NCBI GenBank assembly: GCA_012513625.1
Contig: JAAZBW010000157.1
Location: 1-9,568, forward strand
Length of the DNA: 9,568 nt
Source of the DNA: Actinomycetales bacterium
GTDB lineage: Bacteria; Actinomycetota; Actinomycetes; Actinomycetales; Actinomycetaceae
Reading direction: 5' to 3'
The notes beneath the pieces are model-generated. The model made no database searches. It was given only the letters and a program-made list of their open reading frames with translations, and was not told where the DNA came from. The position numbers and the translations under genes are program-made. The first letter of the stretch is position 1. Every line of letters begins with the position of its first letter. Below are positions 1 to 7,755 of this stretch, piece by piece.

Positions 1-2
1 AA

Positions 3-47
3 CCGGTTGGCCGACTACCCTGATGGGTGGTCGGCCAACCGGCGTTT
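3..47 (+). terminator. Rho-independent terminator of an upstream gene
   Basis: Bases 3-20 pair with bases 25-42 to give an 18-bp stem with a single G-T wobble (16/29) and a four-base loop TGAT. The 3' side is followed by CGTTTGCTTT, a short T-rich tail in the plus direction. Such a long GC-rich stem is a typical intrinsic terminator, so a plus-strand gene probably ends just left of the window. Only 37 bases separate the stem from the iniA-like start codon. Confidence 0.8.
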
Positions 48-79
48 GCTTTGAACCTGGACCGAACGGAGTGACTTCT

Positions 80-2101
80 ATGGCGAGCCAACCCACCGCG
101 AGCCCCCATGAGGGAACGCCCACGCGCCGGGAAATCCGCGAAGCCACCACGCTGCCCGCCACACCGGCCACCACGCCGCCCGCCGCAGGGCAGCCAGCCG
201 CAGGGCAGCCCTCCGCCGCACAGCCCGCCACCGCTCAGCTGGCCCCCACGCGGCCGGCGGCTCCGCCCGCCCAGCAGAGCCCCGTCGTCGCTCCTGCGGG
301 CGAGCTGGAAGTCCTCGTGAACCGTGTGGGTGGCCTGGCGCAGGAGACGAACCGCGAGGACCTCGTCCAGCGCCTCCTCCAGACCCTGGAACGGTTGCGA
401 CGGCCCAACGTCCGCGTGGTGATCGTGGGTGAGTTCAAGCAGGGCAAGAGCAAGCTCATCAACGCCCTCGTGAACGCCCCGGTCTGCCCCATTGATGACG
501 ATATTACCACCTCGGTTCCCACCGTGGTGGGATACGGCCAGCACCCGGCCGCCACGGTGATCTCCCGTGAGGGCGATGAAATCTTCCGGCAGGATGTTCC
601 GATCGCTCAGCTCGCAAACTACGTCTCCGAGGCCGGGAATCCCGGGAATCAGTTGCACCTCGTTGCCGCAGAGGCCCAGCTCCCGCGTGAGATCCTCCGC
701 GATGGCCTGCAGCTCGTGGACACGCCGGGGGTGGGCGGCACCGACTCCGGGACGGCGCTCTCTACGCTCTCCAGCCTCGCCACCGCGAGCGCGGTCATCC
801 TCGTCTCGGACGCCTCGCAGGAATACACCGATCCTGAGATGCAGCTGCTCCGCCACGCGATGCGCGTTTCTCCGAATGTGGCCACCGTGCTCGCCAAGAC
901 GGACCTCTACCCGGACTGGCGGGAGGTGGCCGAGATCGACCGCGGCCACCTCCGCGATATTGGGGAGCTTCCCCTGTTCGCGGTCTCGAGCGATCTGCGG
1001 CTGCGGGCCGCCCAGGACCAGGACTCCTCCCTCAATGAGGAGTCCGGCTTCCCCGCACTCGTGGCGCACCTGCGCGCGGAGATCACGGGCCACGCGGACC
1101 TCATCTCCCGCAGGAGCGCGATCCACGATCTGAACTTCGTGGTGGACCAGATGAACCTGGCTTCCCGCAGTGAGCTGGCCGCCCTGCAGAACCCGGAGGA
1201 CACCCCGCGGCTCCTTGCCGATCTGGAGCGCGCCAAGGACCGCGCCGAGGACTTCCGTGGACGCTCGTCGAAGTGGAACGTGCGCCTCGGAGACGGCATC
1301 ACCGACCTGATTGCGGATATGGAGCACGATCTGCGCGACCGCCTCCGGCGGGTGCAACGTGAGGCGGAGCAGGCAATTGACGAGGGCGATCCGGGCCCCA
1401 TCTGGGAGCAGATCGCCCACTGGGTGGACGAGCGCGTGGCAGATGCCGTCTCGGAGACGTTCGTGTGGACCGAGGAGCGTTCGCGCTGGCTCACCGAGGA
1501 GGTGGCCGAGCTGTTCCTCGCCGAGGAGACGCAACTGCCGGTCATCCAGGTGGGTGACACAGAGGGGCTCCTCGATCCGGTGGAGCCGCTTCCTGGCTTC
1601 GAGCCCGGCCACCTGAGCGCGGGCGAGAAGATCTACATCGGCGTGCGCGGCTCGTACGGTGGCGTGCTCATGGTGGGCCTCGCCACCGGCCTGATCGGCC
1701 TCTCGCTCATCAACCCCCTCTCGCTCCTCGCGGGCGTGCTCGTGGGGCGGCGCGCCTACCGGGAGGACATGACGAATCGTCTCGGCCGCCGCCGTTTCGA
1801 GGCCAAGAACATCGTGCGCCGCTACATTGACGAGGTGACGTTCCAGGTGGCCAAGGTGCTCCGTGACCGGCTCCGGGTGGTGCAACGGACCGATCGGGAC
1901 CACTTTGGCGCGATTGCCGATGAGATGCACCGCTCCCTCACCGAGGCCGTCCATGCCTCGAAGCAGGCAGCCGGCACCTTCCAGGCCGATCACCAGCAGC
2001 GGATCGCCCAGCTCCAGGCCCACATCGGCCAGCTGGAGCGGCTCCGCGCAGAACTTCCCGCCCTGCCCCCGGCCCAGGTCAGGGACGTGGTACGTCGATG
2101 A
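80..2101 (+). CDS. iniA: IniA-like dynamin-family GTPase
   Basis: This gene encodes a 673-residue bacterial dynamin-like protein, expected to bind and remodel the cytoplasmic membrane using GTP. Residues 25-72 are a Pro/Ala/Gln-rich, probably disordered leader with a duplicated AAGQP. The GTPase domain follows: P-loop GEFKQGKS at 117-124, the switch-I region ITTSVPT near 142-148, DTPG at 214-217 and the G4 motif AKTD at 272-275. A long helical region comes next, interrupted by a hydrophobic stretch at about 525-560 that suits the membrane-inserting paddle of this family. A Gln-rich coiled coil lies near 615-660. M. tuberculosis IniA is 640 residues, so the length fits. The ATG at 80 is preferred because GGAG at 68-71 lies 8 bases upstream. 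An earlier in-frame ATG at 23 falls inside the terminator hairpin. The stop overlaps the next start (ATGA). Family is secure; orthology to IniA rests on motifs, size and the adjoining iniC-like gene. Confidence 0.88.
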   Translation: MASQPTASPHEGTPTRREIREATTLPATPATTPPAAGQPAAGQPSAAQPATAQLAPTRPAAPPAQQSPVVAPAGELEVLVNRVGGLAQETNREDLVQRLLQTLERLRRPNVRVVIVGEFKQGKSKLINALVNAPVCPIDDDITTSVPTVVGYGQHPAATVISREGDEIFRQDVPIAQLANYVSEAGNPGNQLHLVAAEAQLPREILRDGLQLVDTPGVGGTDSGTALSTLSSLATASAVILVSDASQEYTDPEMQLLRHAMRVSPNVATVLAKTDLYPDWREVAEIDRGHLRDIGELPLFAVSSDLRLRAAQDQDSSLNEESGFPALVAHLRAEITGHADLISRRSAIHDLNFVVDQMNLASRSELAALQNPEDTPRLLADLERAKDRAEDFRGRSSKWNVRLGDGITDLIADMEHDLRDRLRRVQREAEQAIDEGDPGPIWEQIAHWVDERVADAVSETFVWTEERSRWLTEEVAELFLAEETQLPVIQVGDTEGLLDPVEPLPGFEPGHLSAGEKIYIGVRGSYGGVLMVGLATGLIGLSLINPLSLLAGVLVGRRAYREDMTNRLGRRRFEAKNIVRRYIDEVTFQVAKVLRDRLRVVQRTDRDHFGAIADEMHRSLTEAVHASKQAAGTFQADHQQRIAQLQAHIGQLERLRAELPALPPAQVRDVVRR

Positions 2102-3549
2102 CAGCGCGCGCCAGGGCGGACGTGCTGAACCTCTTCGAGACTGCTCGCGCCCTCTACGGTGACGAGCCGCCCGCCGAACTGGCCGCACTCGAACAGCGGA
2201 TGAAGGAACCACTCCGCCTCGCCATCGCCGGGATGGTCAAGGCCGGAAAGTCCACCCTCCTGAACGCGCTGCTCGGTGAACGGGTGGCCGCCACGGACGC
2301 CGGTGAGTGCACCCTCCTCGTCACCTGGTACCGCTACTCGGAAACCCCGTCGATCACCCTGTACCCCGAGATTGGCAAGGCCGTGGACCTGCCAATTCGA
2401 CAGGAGCACGGCCAGGTCACCTTCGAGATCGACCGCCCCGTGGAAGAGGTCGCGCGCGTGGAGGTGAGATGGCCCGCCCCCGCACTCCGGTCCGTGACCC
2501 TCATCGACACCCCCGGCATCGGCTCACTCTCGGCCGGAACCTCTGCCCGCTCGGAGGGTTTCCTCGCCCCCGACGACGCCCCCGCTACCGCGGACGCCGT
2601 CATCTATCTCATGCGACACCTCCACCCCGCGGACATCCGGTTCCTCGAGGTGTTCCGTGACTCGGTGGCCGGGCTCTCCAGCTCGGTGAACGCGCTCGCC
2701 GTCCTCTCCCGTGCGGACGAGATCGGCTCCGGCCGGATCGACTCGCTGCTCTCCGCCCGCCGCGTGGCCCACCGCTACGAACAGGACCCGAGCCTCACCT
2801 CCCTCGCGCTCGGGGTCTTCCCCGTGGCGGGACTGCTCGCCGAGGGAGCGCGCACGCTACGCAAGCGCGAGTTCACCCGCCTCCAGGAGATAGCGGGCCT
2901 CGAGCGGGAGGACCGGGAGAAGCTGCTCGTCTCGGCAGACCGGTTCGTGCGGATGGCCGGCTCGGCCACGTTCGGGGAACAGGACCGTCGTGACCTGATC
3001 TCCCGGTTCGGAATCTTCGGTGTGCGCCTTGCCGCCACCCTGATCCGGGCCGGCGCCACCACGCCGCCCGCGCTTGCGGAGGCGATGGTGGGGCAGAGCG
3101 GACTCGAAGAGCTGCGCACCTTTGTGGAGCGCCAGTTCGTGGGCCGGACCACCACCCTGAAGGTTCACGGCGTGGTGGAGGGGTTCGACTGGTTACTGCG
3201 GAAGTACCCGCTCGACGATCCGGATCCACTCCGCGCAGGTATCGAACGGCTCCGCCTCCGCGCCCACGGGCTGCGAGAACTCGCCCTCCTCTCCCAGTCG
3301 CGGAAGACAGGGATCCCCCTCGCCGAGGGTGCGGTGGACGCGGTGAGGATCGCTGGAGGCGGCGGGCTCGAACTCCACGCACGTTTGGGCCTCCCCGCCA
3401 CCACCGCGGAGCAGGACGTCCAGATGAGGCTCCAGGAGGAGCTGATCCGCTGGCGGCGCAAGGTGAACGACCCTGCGAACTCACGCCCCGCCGTCGAGGT
3501 GTGCGAGACCGTGCTCAGGACCTTGGAGGGGTTTGCCGCCAAGGCGTGA
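2098..3549 (+). CDS. iniC: IniC-like dynamin-family GTPase
   Basis: This 483-residue dynamin-like GTPase is the partner of the preceding gene. The P-loop GMVKAGKS is at 45-52, DTPG at 137-140 and the G4 element SRADEIG at 204-210. G4 has Arg in place of the usual Lys. As I recall, M. tuberculosis IniC (493 residues) has the same SRADEIGxGRID segment, so this looks like a family trait rather than a defect. No long hydrophobic segment like that in the IniA-like protein is visible, so membrane contact may depend on its partner; pairs of unequal dynamins encoded in tandem often act together. The start ATG overlaps the upstream TGA (ATGA) and has only a weak purine-rich site before it, so translational coupling is likely. 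The gene ends 22 bases from the convergent membrane-protein gene. Recalled similarity to IniC runs along most of the protein, so the assignment is firm in family and good in orthology. Confidence 0.87.
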   Translation: MTARARADVLNLFETARALYGDEPPAELAALEQRMKEPLRLAIAGMVKAGKSTLLNALLGERVAATDAGECTLLVTWYRYSETPSITLYPEIGKAVDLPIRQEHGQVTFEIDRPVEEVARVEVRWPAPALRSVTLIDTPGIGSLSAGTSARSEGFLAPDDAPATADAVIYLMRHLHPADIRFLEVFRDSVAGLSSSVNALAVLSRADEIGSGRIDSLLSARRVAHRYEQDPSLTSLALGVFPVAGLLAEGARTLRKREFTRLQEIAGLEREDREKLLVSADRFVRMAGSATFGEQDRRDLISRFGIFGVRLAATLIRAGATTPPALAEAMVGQSGLEELRTFVERQFVGRTTTLKVHGVVEGFDWLLRKYPLDDPDPLRAGIERLRLRAHGLRELALLSQSRKTGIPLAEGAVDAVRIAGGGGLELHARLGLPATTAEQDVQMRLQEELIRWRRKVNDPANSRPAVEVCETVLRTLEGFAAKA

Positions 3550-3571
3550 AAAGCGCCGTGCTGGGGCCGCC

Positions 3572-4180
3572 CTAGTTCACGGTGACGATGTTGCCGCGCC
3601 GCACGTCATGCTGCCGCGCCGTCCAGGCGATGGCGCTGGGGAAGGCGGCCATGAGGAGCGCGAGGAGGGCGAGGCCCACCTGCACGGTCAGGAGTTGGCG
3701 GAGGGAGGTGCCATAGTCACCGAGCGCCACCATCTGGCTGATGAGCGCGAACGCCGCCAACTGCGCGAGCACCGTGATGAACTGCCACCACCGGATGCCC
3801 TTCTTCCGGCCCATGAACGAGACCAGGAGGGTGATCTGGAACAGGAGCAGGGCCAGGAGGCCGCCGAACGTGGACCAGAAGACGATGTCCGCCGCCTCGG
3901 TGTACGTGCCCTCTCCTCGGTTTTCGTCCACGTCCCGCACCATCTCGGAGATGAGCGGCACCAGATCGTCGCGGACAGCCACCAGGTAGGCGATGGCGAC
4001 CGTTCCCGCGAGGAAGCTGAGGACCCACAGGAACTGGGAGGTCCGAACCGCGAACGGAGGCGGCTGCTTGATGAGGACCGGAGGCTGGTTCGGGTTCTTC
4101 AGAGACGGCCGCTCGGGGCTCCCGTGGGAATTATCCACGGGAACCCCCTGAGCTCTCACCACGACCTGATTTCCTGTCAC
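3572..4180 (-). CDS. Four-helix membrane protein of unknown function
   Basis: I do not recognise a named family for this 202-residue protein. Its first 48 residues are hydrophilic and Pro-rich. Four hydrophobic segments follow at about 49-68, 99-123, 131-152 and 163-186, and the protein ends in a short basic tail. The 30-residue loop between helices 1 and 2 is acidic. Helix 2 ends in the basic GRKKG, which suggests a cytoplasmic side there and hence cytoplasmic N and C termini. No signal peptide and no catalytic motif can be seen. The start is GTG at 4180, supported by GGGGAG at 4188-4193, seven bases upstream. It lies 17 bases downstream of the IniB-domain gene and is the last gene of the minus-strand operon, so it is co-transcribed with it. 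A membrane partner or anchor for the IniB-like or dynamin proteins is conceivable from context only. Confidence 0.8.
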   Translation of the reverse strand: MTGNQVVVRAQGVPVDNSHGSPERPSLKNPNQPPVLIKQPPPFAVRTSQFLWVLSFLAGTVAIAYLVAVRDDLVPLISEMVRDVDENRGEGTYTEAADIVFWSTFGGLLALLLFQITLLVSFMGRKKGIRWWQFITVLAQLAAFALISQMVALGDYGTSLRQLLTVQVGLALLALLMAAFPSAIAWTARQHDVRRGNIVTVN

Positions 4181-4197
4181 CGTGCTACTCCCCGGGC

Positions 4198-5091
4198 TTA
4201 CGGCTGGTCACTGAACGTGGCGTCCTCGACCGGCAGGTCGATGGCCGCGGCCTCCTCCTGGTACGCCGCCGGCTCGTCCACCACGAGCGGCTCCTCGGGC
4301 GCCGTGTACGCGGGCTCCGGGGCGGGGGCGGGCGCGGGAGCCGGGGTGGGCTCGACGGCCGCGGGTGCCGGAGTGGTTGCCGGTGCCGGTGCCGGTGTGG
4401 GGTTCACGATCACCGTGTCCACATCGGTCTTGACGGTGGTCTCGGAGTTGAAGGAATCGTCCACGTCCGCGTTGAAGTCCACATCGTTCTGCGAGGAGGA
4501 ATCGTTGAACGAGCCGTCTGCCGAGACGTCTGTGTCCGTGTTGGTGGAGGAATCGTTGAACGAGCCGTCCACGTTCACGTCAACATCCTTGTTGCCGACG
4601 TTGATGTCACCCGTGGTGATATCCGTGTCGGAATTGTCCAGCGTGGCATCCTGGCCAGCGGCCACCGACTCGTCACCGAAAGCGACCACGGCCTCCTGAT
4701 CGAAGATCTGCATCACGTCACCCTCGGCCCAGATGTTCTGGTTCACCGACTGGTCGAGGATCATCGAGCGGTTGTCGATCGTGAAGTGGTTGGCCACATT
4801 CATGATCTCCTTGATGATGTCGTGCTTCGGGTGCTCCGGCCGCACGATGATCGTGGGCGGGGGAGTGGTGATGGTGATGTCCGGACGGGACACGTTGATC
4901 ACATCCGGCCGGTCCACCACGATCGGGGTCACGGCGCGGACATCCTCCACGCAGATGTCGGCGAGGCCCGCACCGGCGAGGGCCGCGTCCGGATCATCCT
5001 GGAAGTCCGCGGCTGCGTCAGAATCTCGCAGCAGACCGAGGATGAACTCGATGATTGCATCGGCGATAGTCGCCAAGGGTGTTGTGGTCAT
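4198..5091 (-). CDS. IniB N-terminal domain protein with SFN repeats and Pro/Ala-rich tail
   Basis: This protein has 297 residues. Residues 11-60 match the IniB N-terminal domain: the pattern FILGLLRDSDAAADF, an Asp/Ala-rich helix and GLADI parallels YILSLFRSEDAARSF and GLIDI in M. tuberculosis IniB as I recall it. After that the two proteins differ. Mycobacterial IniB is Gly/Ala-rich. Here residues 100-170 are short alternating polar/hydrophobic strands rich in Asn, Asp and Gly (FTIDNRSM, VNQNIWAEGDV, AGQDATLDNS), suggesting a beta-stacked fold. Residues 171-222 hold three DxSFN repeats, residues 230-267 are Pro/Ala-rich and the last 30 residues are acidic. No signal peptide or membrane helix is seen, so location is unclear. 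AGGAG at 5101-5105 stands nine bases before the ATG. A 96-base gap separates it from the regulator gene. Its molecular role is unknown; in mycobacteria IniB is part of the drug-induced envelope stress response. Confidence 0.83.
   Translation of the reverse strand: MTTTPLATIADAIIEFILGLLRDSDAAADFQDDPDAALAGAGLADICVEDVRAVTPIVVDRPDVINVSRPDITITTPPPTIIVRPEHPKHDIIKEIMNVANHFTIDNRSMILDQSVNQNIWAEGDVMQIFDQEAVVAFGDESVAAGQDATLDNSDTDITTGDINVGNKDVDVNVDGSFNDSSTNTDTDVSADGSFNDSSSQNDVDFNADVDDSFNSETTVKTDVDTVIVNPTPAPAPATTPAPAAVEPTPAPAPAPAPEPAYTAPEEPLVVDEPAAYQEEAAAIDLPVEDATFSDQP
4495..4569 (-). repeat. Direct repeats encoding DGSFNDSS units
   Basis: A 24-base sequence at 4495-4518 recurs without change at 4546-4569. 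The spacing is 51 bases, exactly 17 codons. Both copies encode the end of DGSFNDSS in the IniB-like protein (repeats at residues 175-182 and 192-199). A third, diverged protein-level copy, DDSFNSET, lies at residues 211-218. In-frame spacing and a conserved protein core suggest growth of a structural repeat by internal duplication. Confidence 0.75.
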
Positions 5092-5134
5092 AGCCTGCTT
5101 CTCCTGGTCTTAGCGCCAGATCGGGCATCCTTCT

Positions 5135-5155
5135 CCGTAGGCCTTGAGGCTACGG
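5135..5155. other. Hairpin in the regulator to iniB-like gap
   Basis: Bases 5135-5140 and 5142-5143 pair with 5148-5155 around the loop TTGA, giving an eight-pair stem with one bulged base (5141). It lies in the 96-base space between the regulator stop and the IniB-like start, about 44 bases before that start in the direction of transcription. No U-run follows on the minus strand, so it is not a convincing terminator. It could be a processing or stability element that sets the relative level of the IniB-like protein, which may be needed in greater amount than its regulator. The role is inferred from position only. Confidence 0.4.
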
Positions 5156-5187
5156 GGGGCCCTCCCTGGCGGCATCGGGGTTTTCTC

Positions 5188-7755
5188 CTAGGTCCTTACG
5201 GGGCGTCTCAGGGATTCGCCCCCGTGGTTCCGGGTACTGGGGGATTCGGACTCCTCAGACGGGCTGATCGTCATCCGAAGTTTGGACAAGAGGTCCGAGC
5301 GGGAGGTGGCAGAGAGGCGCCTCCGCATGTGCGCCACGTGGTGCTCCACGGTGCGCGGCGAGATGAAGAGCGACTCCCCGATCTCCACGTATGTCTTGCC
5401 ACGCAGGACCAGGCGCGCCACGTCGAACTCGCGTTCGGAGAGCTGCGTCTCTCCGTTGCCGGCCACCACGCGGGGCGCCTCCTCTCCCTCGGACTCCTTG
5501 GAGTCCTTCGGGTGGAGGTCGCGGGCCACGGACAGCAGCCGGGTAGCCACCTTCCGGTCCTCTGTGCGGCTCGCGGCGTGCCCGGCGAGCCGGGCACCGT
5601 CCCACGCAAGCCCCGCCGAGGCGAGGGACCGGGCGGTCTCCTCCACGGCGTCGGGATCCACCCTGCCCGCGAGCACGGCCACCCAGACGGTGCCGGCCGC
5701 GGCCATGGTGGAGGCGAGGGAGCTGTGCGGCAGCGCGCGGACCAGGCGCTTCGCGTACGGGGCGAGCGCGTCGGGCGCGTTGCGGACGATCCCCTCCTGC
5801 ACGCCGGACCACCAGAGGTGGACCGCCCAGATGGGGGGATTCCCCAGCCGTTCGAGGAGCTCGAGGCCGCTCTCGAGGAAGGGGGCGATCGTGCCGGACT
5901 CGTCTACGCGGGCAACCGCGCTCACCAGCATTCCGAGGGGGAACAGCATGTAGAGGTCCACGTCCGCGTACGAGAAGCTCTCGCGCATGGTGGCCCACGC
6001 TCCCTCCAGCGCGGCCACATCCTCGTAGCGCCGCACGAGCATAATGCGGACCACATGCGTGAGGAGTGCATCCCGGATGCTGACCGGCGTGGTCAGCTCC
6101 TCGGCCTCCGCGAGGGCCTGCCGCGCCTCTGCGGGGCGCTCGGCCTGGATCGCCACGAGCGACTGCCACAGGAGGAGGCGGCGGCGCGCCCACTCCCCGC
6201 CCTGTCCCCCGGCGATCGCAGACTCGAGGATGAGGCCGGCCCGAGGCAGGTCTCCCACTCCGATCGCCGCCTGCGTGGCGATGACCGCAGGCAGCTCCGG
6301 GATCGGTGCGGAGGCCCGCGCGGCCGTGTACAGCTCGGAGGCGCGGACCAGGTCCTTGATGGCCGAACTGTCCGGCGTGGGGGAAAGCGAGGCGCGCAGG
6401 CCGCGCCGGAGGAGTCGCATGGCGATGCCGAGGGTGGAGGTGGCGGAGTTGCCTCCCGGGAGCTCGGCACCACTTTCCTCGCTGTCAAGGTGGCCGGCAC
6501 CGATCCGGGCGATCGCCGCCCGGCCGGCTTCGACGGAATCTCGCCGGTCGAACTCTCCGTACACCTCGCCGGCGGTGGCCATCATGCCGCGGGCAGCCCA
6601 GACCGCCGCCGCAATGTCTGCAATCTCGGTGTCCTCGCCGTCCCTGTAGTTCAGGTGCGCGGCGTTGACCCACTCGGCGGCGCCGTCGAGGTCACCGACC
6701 GCCCACGCTGCCCGGGCGAGCCGGAGCGGCATGGTGCCCGGGTCTGCCCCCGTCTCGAGGGCTGTGCGGTAGAGGTTGCCGGCGCGCACCGGGTCGCTTA
6801 CGAGGAGCTGGTCCGCGCGGGTGGCGATCGCGTCCGCCAGGCGGGAGTCCCGCACCCCGCGCACGAGCTCCTCATAGGAGGCGTCGTCCCCGTCTGCGGC
6901 GTTCACGATCCCACGCGCGAGCACATCGCTGTGAGCGGACTTCCAGTGCACAGAGACCGCGGAGCGTACTGCGGAGCGAACGATCGGCAGGGGGCTGCCA
7001 TTGCGGAGCAGCAGGCCCTCCGAGTGGCCCTGCGCGATGAGCTCGTCCGTGGCCTCGCCGTGGCTCTCCGGGAAACGTCCGTCTCCCGGGCCGCCGAGGC
7101 TGAGGCGCTCGATCGTCCGGCGCAGTGGCGCATCCACCGTGTCCAGGCGTTGAAGGACCTGGTCCTCCACATCGCGCCAGAGGTCCTGCCGCTCCTCGCC
7201 CTCGCAGGAGAGCGCCTGCGGGTTGGAGAGGACGTAGGTGATGATCCATGCCGTGCCGCCGGACCGCTGGATGAGCTCGGTGATGCAGGCGGGCTCGACC
7301 GTCCGTCCCTCCGATTCGAGGTACTCCTGCACCTCGGCGCGGGACACCTGCCCGAGGATGATGGGCGGCGCGCTGCGTTGCAGACGCCGTTCGATGTCAG
7401 TCACGTGTGCGGTGCGCGGCCAGGGTCGCATACCGACGATCAGGCCGGCCATGGGGTCGCCCGCCCGGTCCCGGATCGCAGCGATGCGTTCGGGGCTGAG
7501 GAGGTGCAGATCATCGACGACGAGGACCTCCTTCGCCGGAACACTCCCGATCTCCAGCCGGGCATCGAGGATCCGGATGGTGCGGCCCTCAGCAAAGAGG
7601 CGCTCACCGAGGGTGCGGAGGACCATGCTCTTGCCGGCCCCCGCCGTGCCGATCACAAGCACGCGGGCCGCGCCCTTGGCGGTGACAGCGTTTTCGATCC
7701 GGCGCTCGGCCACATGGGCGCCCGTGAACAGATTCCTGGGGATCATCGCCATCAT
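5188..7755 (-). CDS. Large P-loop/LuxR-type regulator, IniR-like
   Basis: This 855-residue protein has an N-terminal NTPase domain, a long helical middle and a C-terminal DNA-binding domain, the layout of LAL/STAND-type activators. Walker A GTAGAGKS is at 36-43, Walker B VLVVDD at 77-82, and an Arg that may act as a sensor (GMRPWPR) near 110. Residues from about 330 to 750 are Ala/Leu-rich paired helices resembling TPR units, a likely oligomerisation or ligand-sensing platform. The LuxR-type HTH covers 772-828 (LSEREFDVARLV to LLSKLRM), with recognition helix SPRTVEHHVAHM. M. tuberculosis IniR (Rv0339c), a LuxR-type regulator of similar size beside iniBAC, is the closest functional parallel I know. 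The ATG at 7755 overlaps the Hsp70 stop (ATGA); ATGs at 7752 and 7746 are also possible. The frame stays open upstream into the Hsp70 gene, but that stretch has no recognisable domain. It probably controls this locus; the inducing ligand is unknown. Confidence 0.85.
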   Translation of the reverse strand: MMAMIPRNLFTGAHVAERRIENAVTAKGAARVLVIGTAGAGKSMVLRTLGERLFAEGRTIRILDARLEIGSVPAKEVLVVDDLHLLSPERIAAIRDRAGDPMAGLIVGMRPWPRTAHVTDIERRLQRSAPPIILGQVSRAEVQEYLESEGRTVEPACITELIQRSGGTAWIITYVLSNPQALSCEGEERQDLWRDVEDQVLQRLDTVDAPLRRTIERLSLGGPGDGRFPESHGEATDELIAQGHSEGLLLRNGSPLPIVRSAVRSAVSVHWKSAHSDVLARGIVNAADGDDASYEELVRGVRDSRLADAIATRADQLLVSDPVRAGNLYRTALETGADPGTMPLRLARAAWAVGDLDGAAEWVNAAHLNYRDGEDTEIADIAAAVWAARGMMATAGEVYGEFDRRDSVEAGRAAIARIGAGHLDSEESGAELPGGNSATSTLGIAMRLLRRGLRASLSPTPDSSAIKDLVRASELYTAARASAPIPELPAVIATQAAIGVGDLPRAGLILESAIAGGQGGEWARRRLLLWQSLVAIQAERPAEARQALAEAEELTTPVSIRDALLTHVVRIMLVRRYEDVAALEGAWATMRESFSYADVDLYMLFPLGMLVSAVARVDESGTIAPFLESGLELLERLGNPPIWAVHLWWSGVQEGIVRNAPDALAPYAKRLVRALPHSSLASTMAAAGTVWVAVLAGRVDPDAVEETARSLASAGLAWDGARLAGHAASRTEDRKVATRLLSVARDLHPKDSKESEGEEAPRVVAGNGETQLSEREFDVARLVLRGKTYVEIGESLFISPRTVEHHVAHMRRRLSATSRSDLLSKLRMTISPSEESESPSTRNHGGESLRRPVRT

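Noticed and set aside
23..79. Longer start for the IniA-like protein at ATG 23
   Set aside because: It lies inside the terminator stem and loop, has no ribosome site and adds 19 residues with no resemblance to the family. The ATG at 80 has GGAG at the right distance.
182..212. Short direct repeat at the start of the IniA-like gene as a mobile-element trace
   Set aside because: It is a simple duplication of AAGQP codons inside a low-complexity leader. No inverted ends or transposase are present anywhere in the window.
2701..2721. SRAD in place of (N/T)KxD in the second dynamin as a sign of a dead GTPase
   Set aside because: As far as I recall, the same SRADEIG segment is present in mycobacterial IniC, and the P-loop and DTPG motifs are intact, so it is a family trait.
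3533..4699. Plus-strand frame of 388 codons across the membrane and IniB-like genes
   Set aside because: It is antisense to two genes with ribosome sites and recognisable features. Its C-terminal half is low-complexity Ser/Gly/Ala made by the reverse of the Pro/Ala and Asp/Ser codons.
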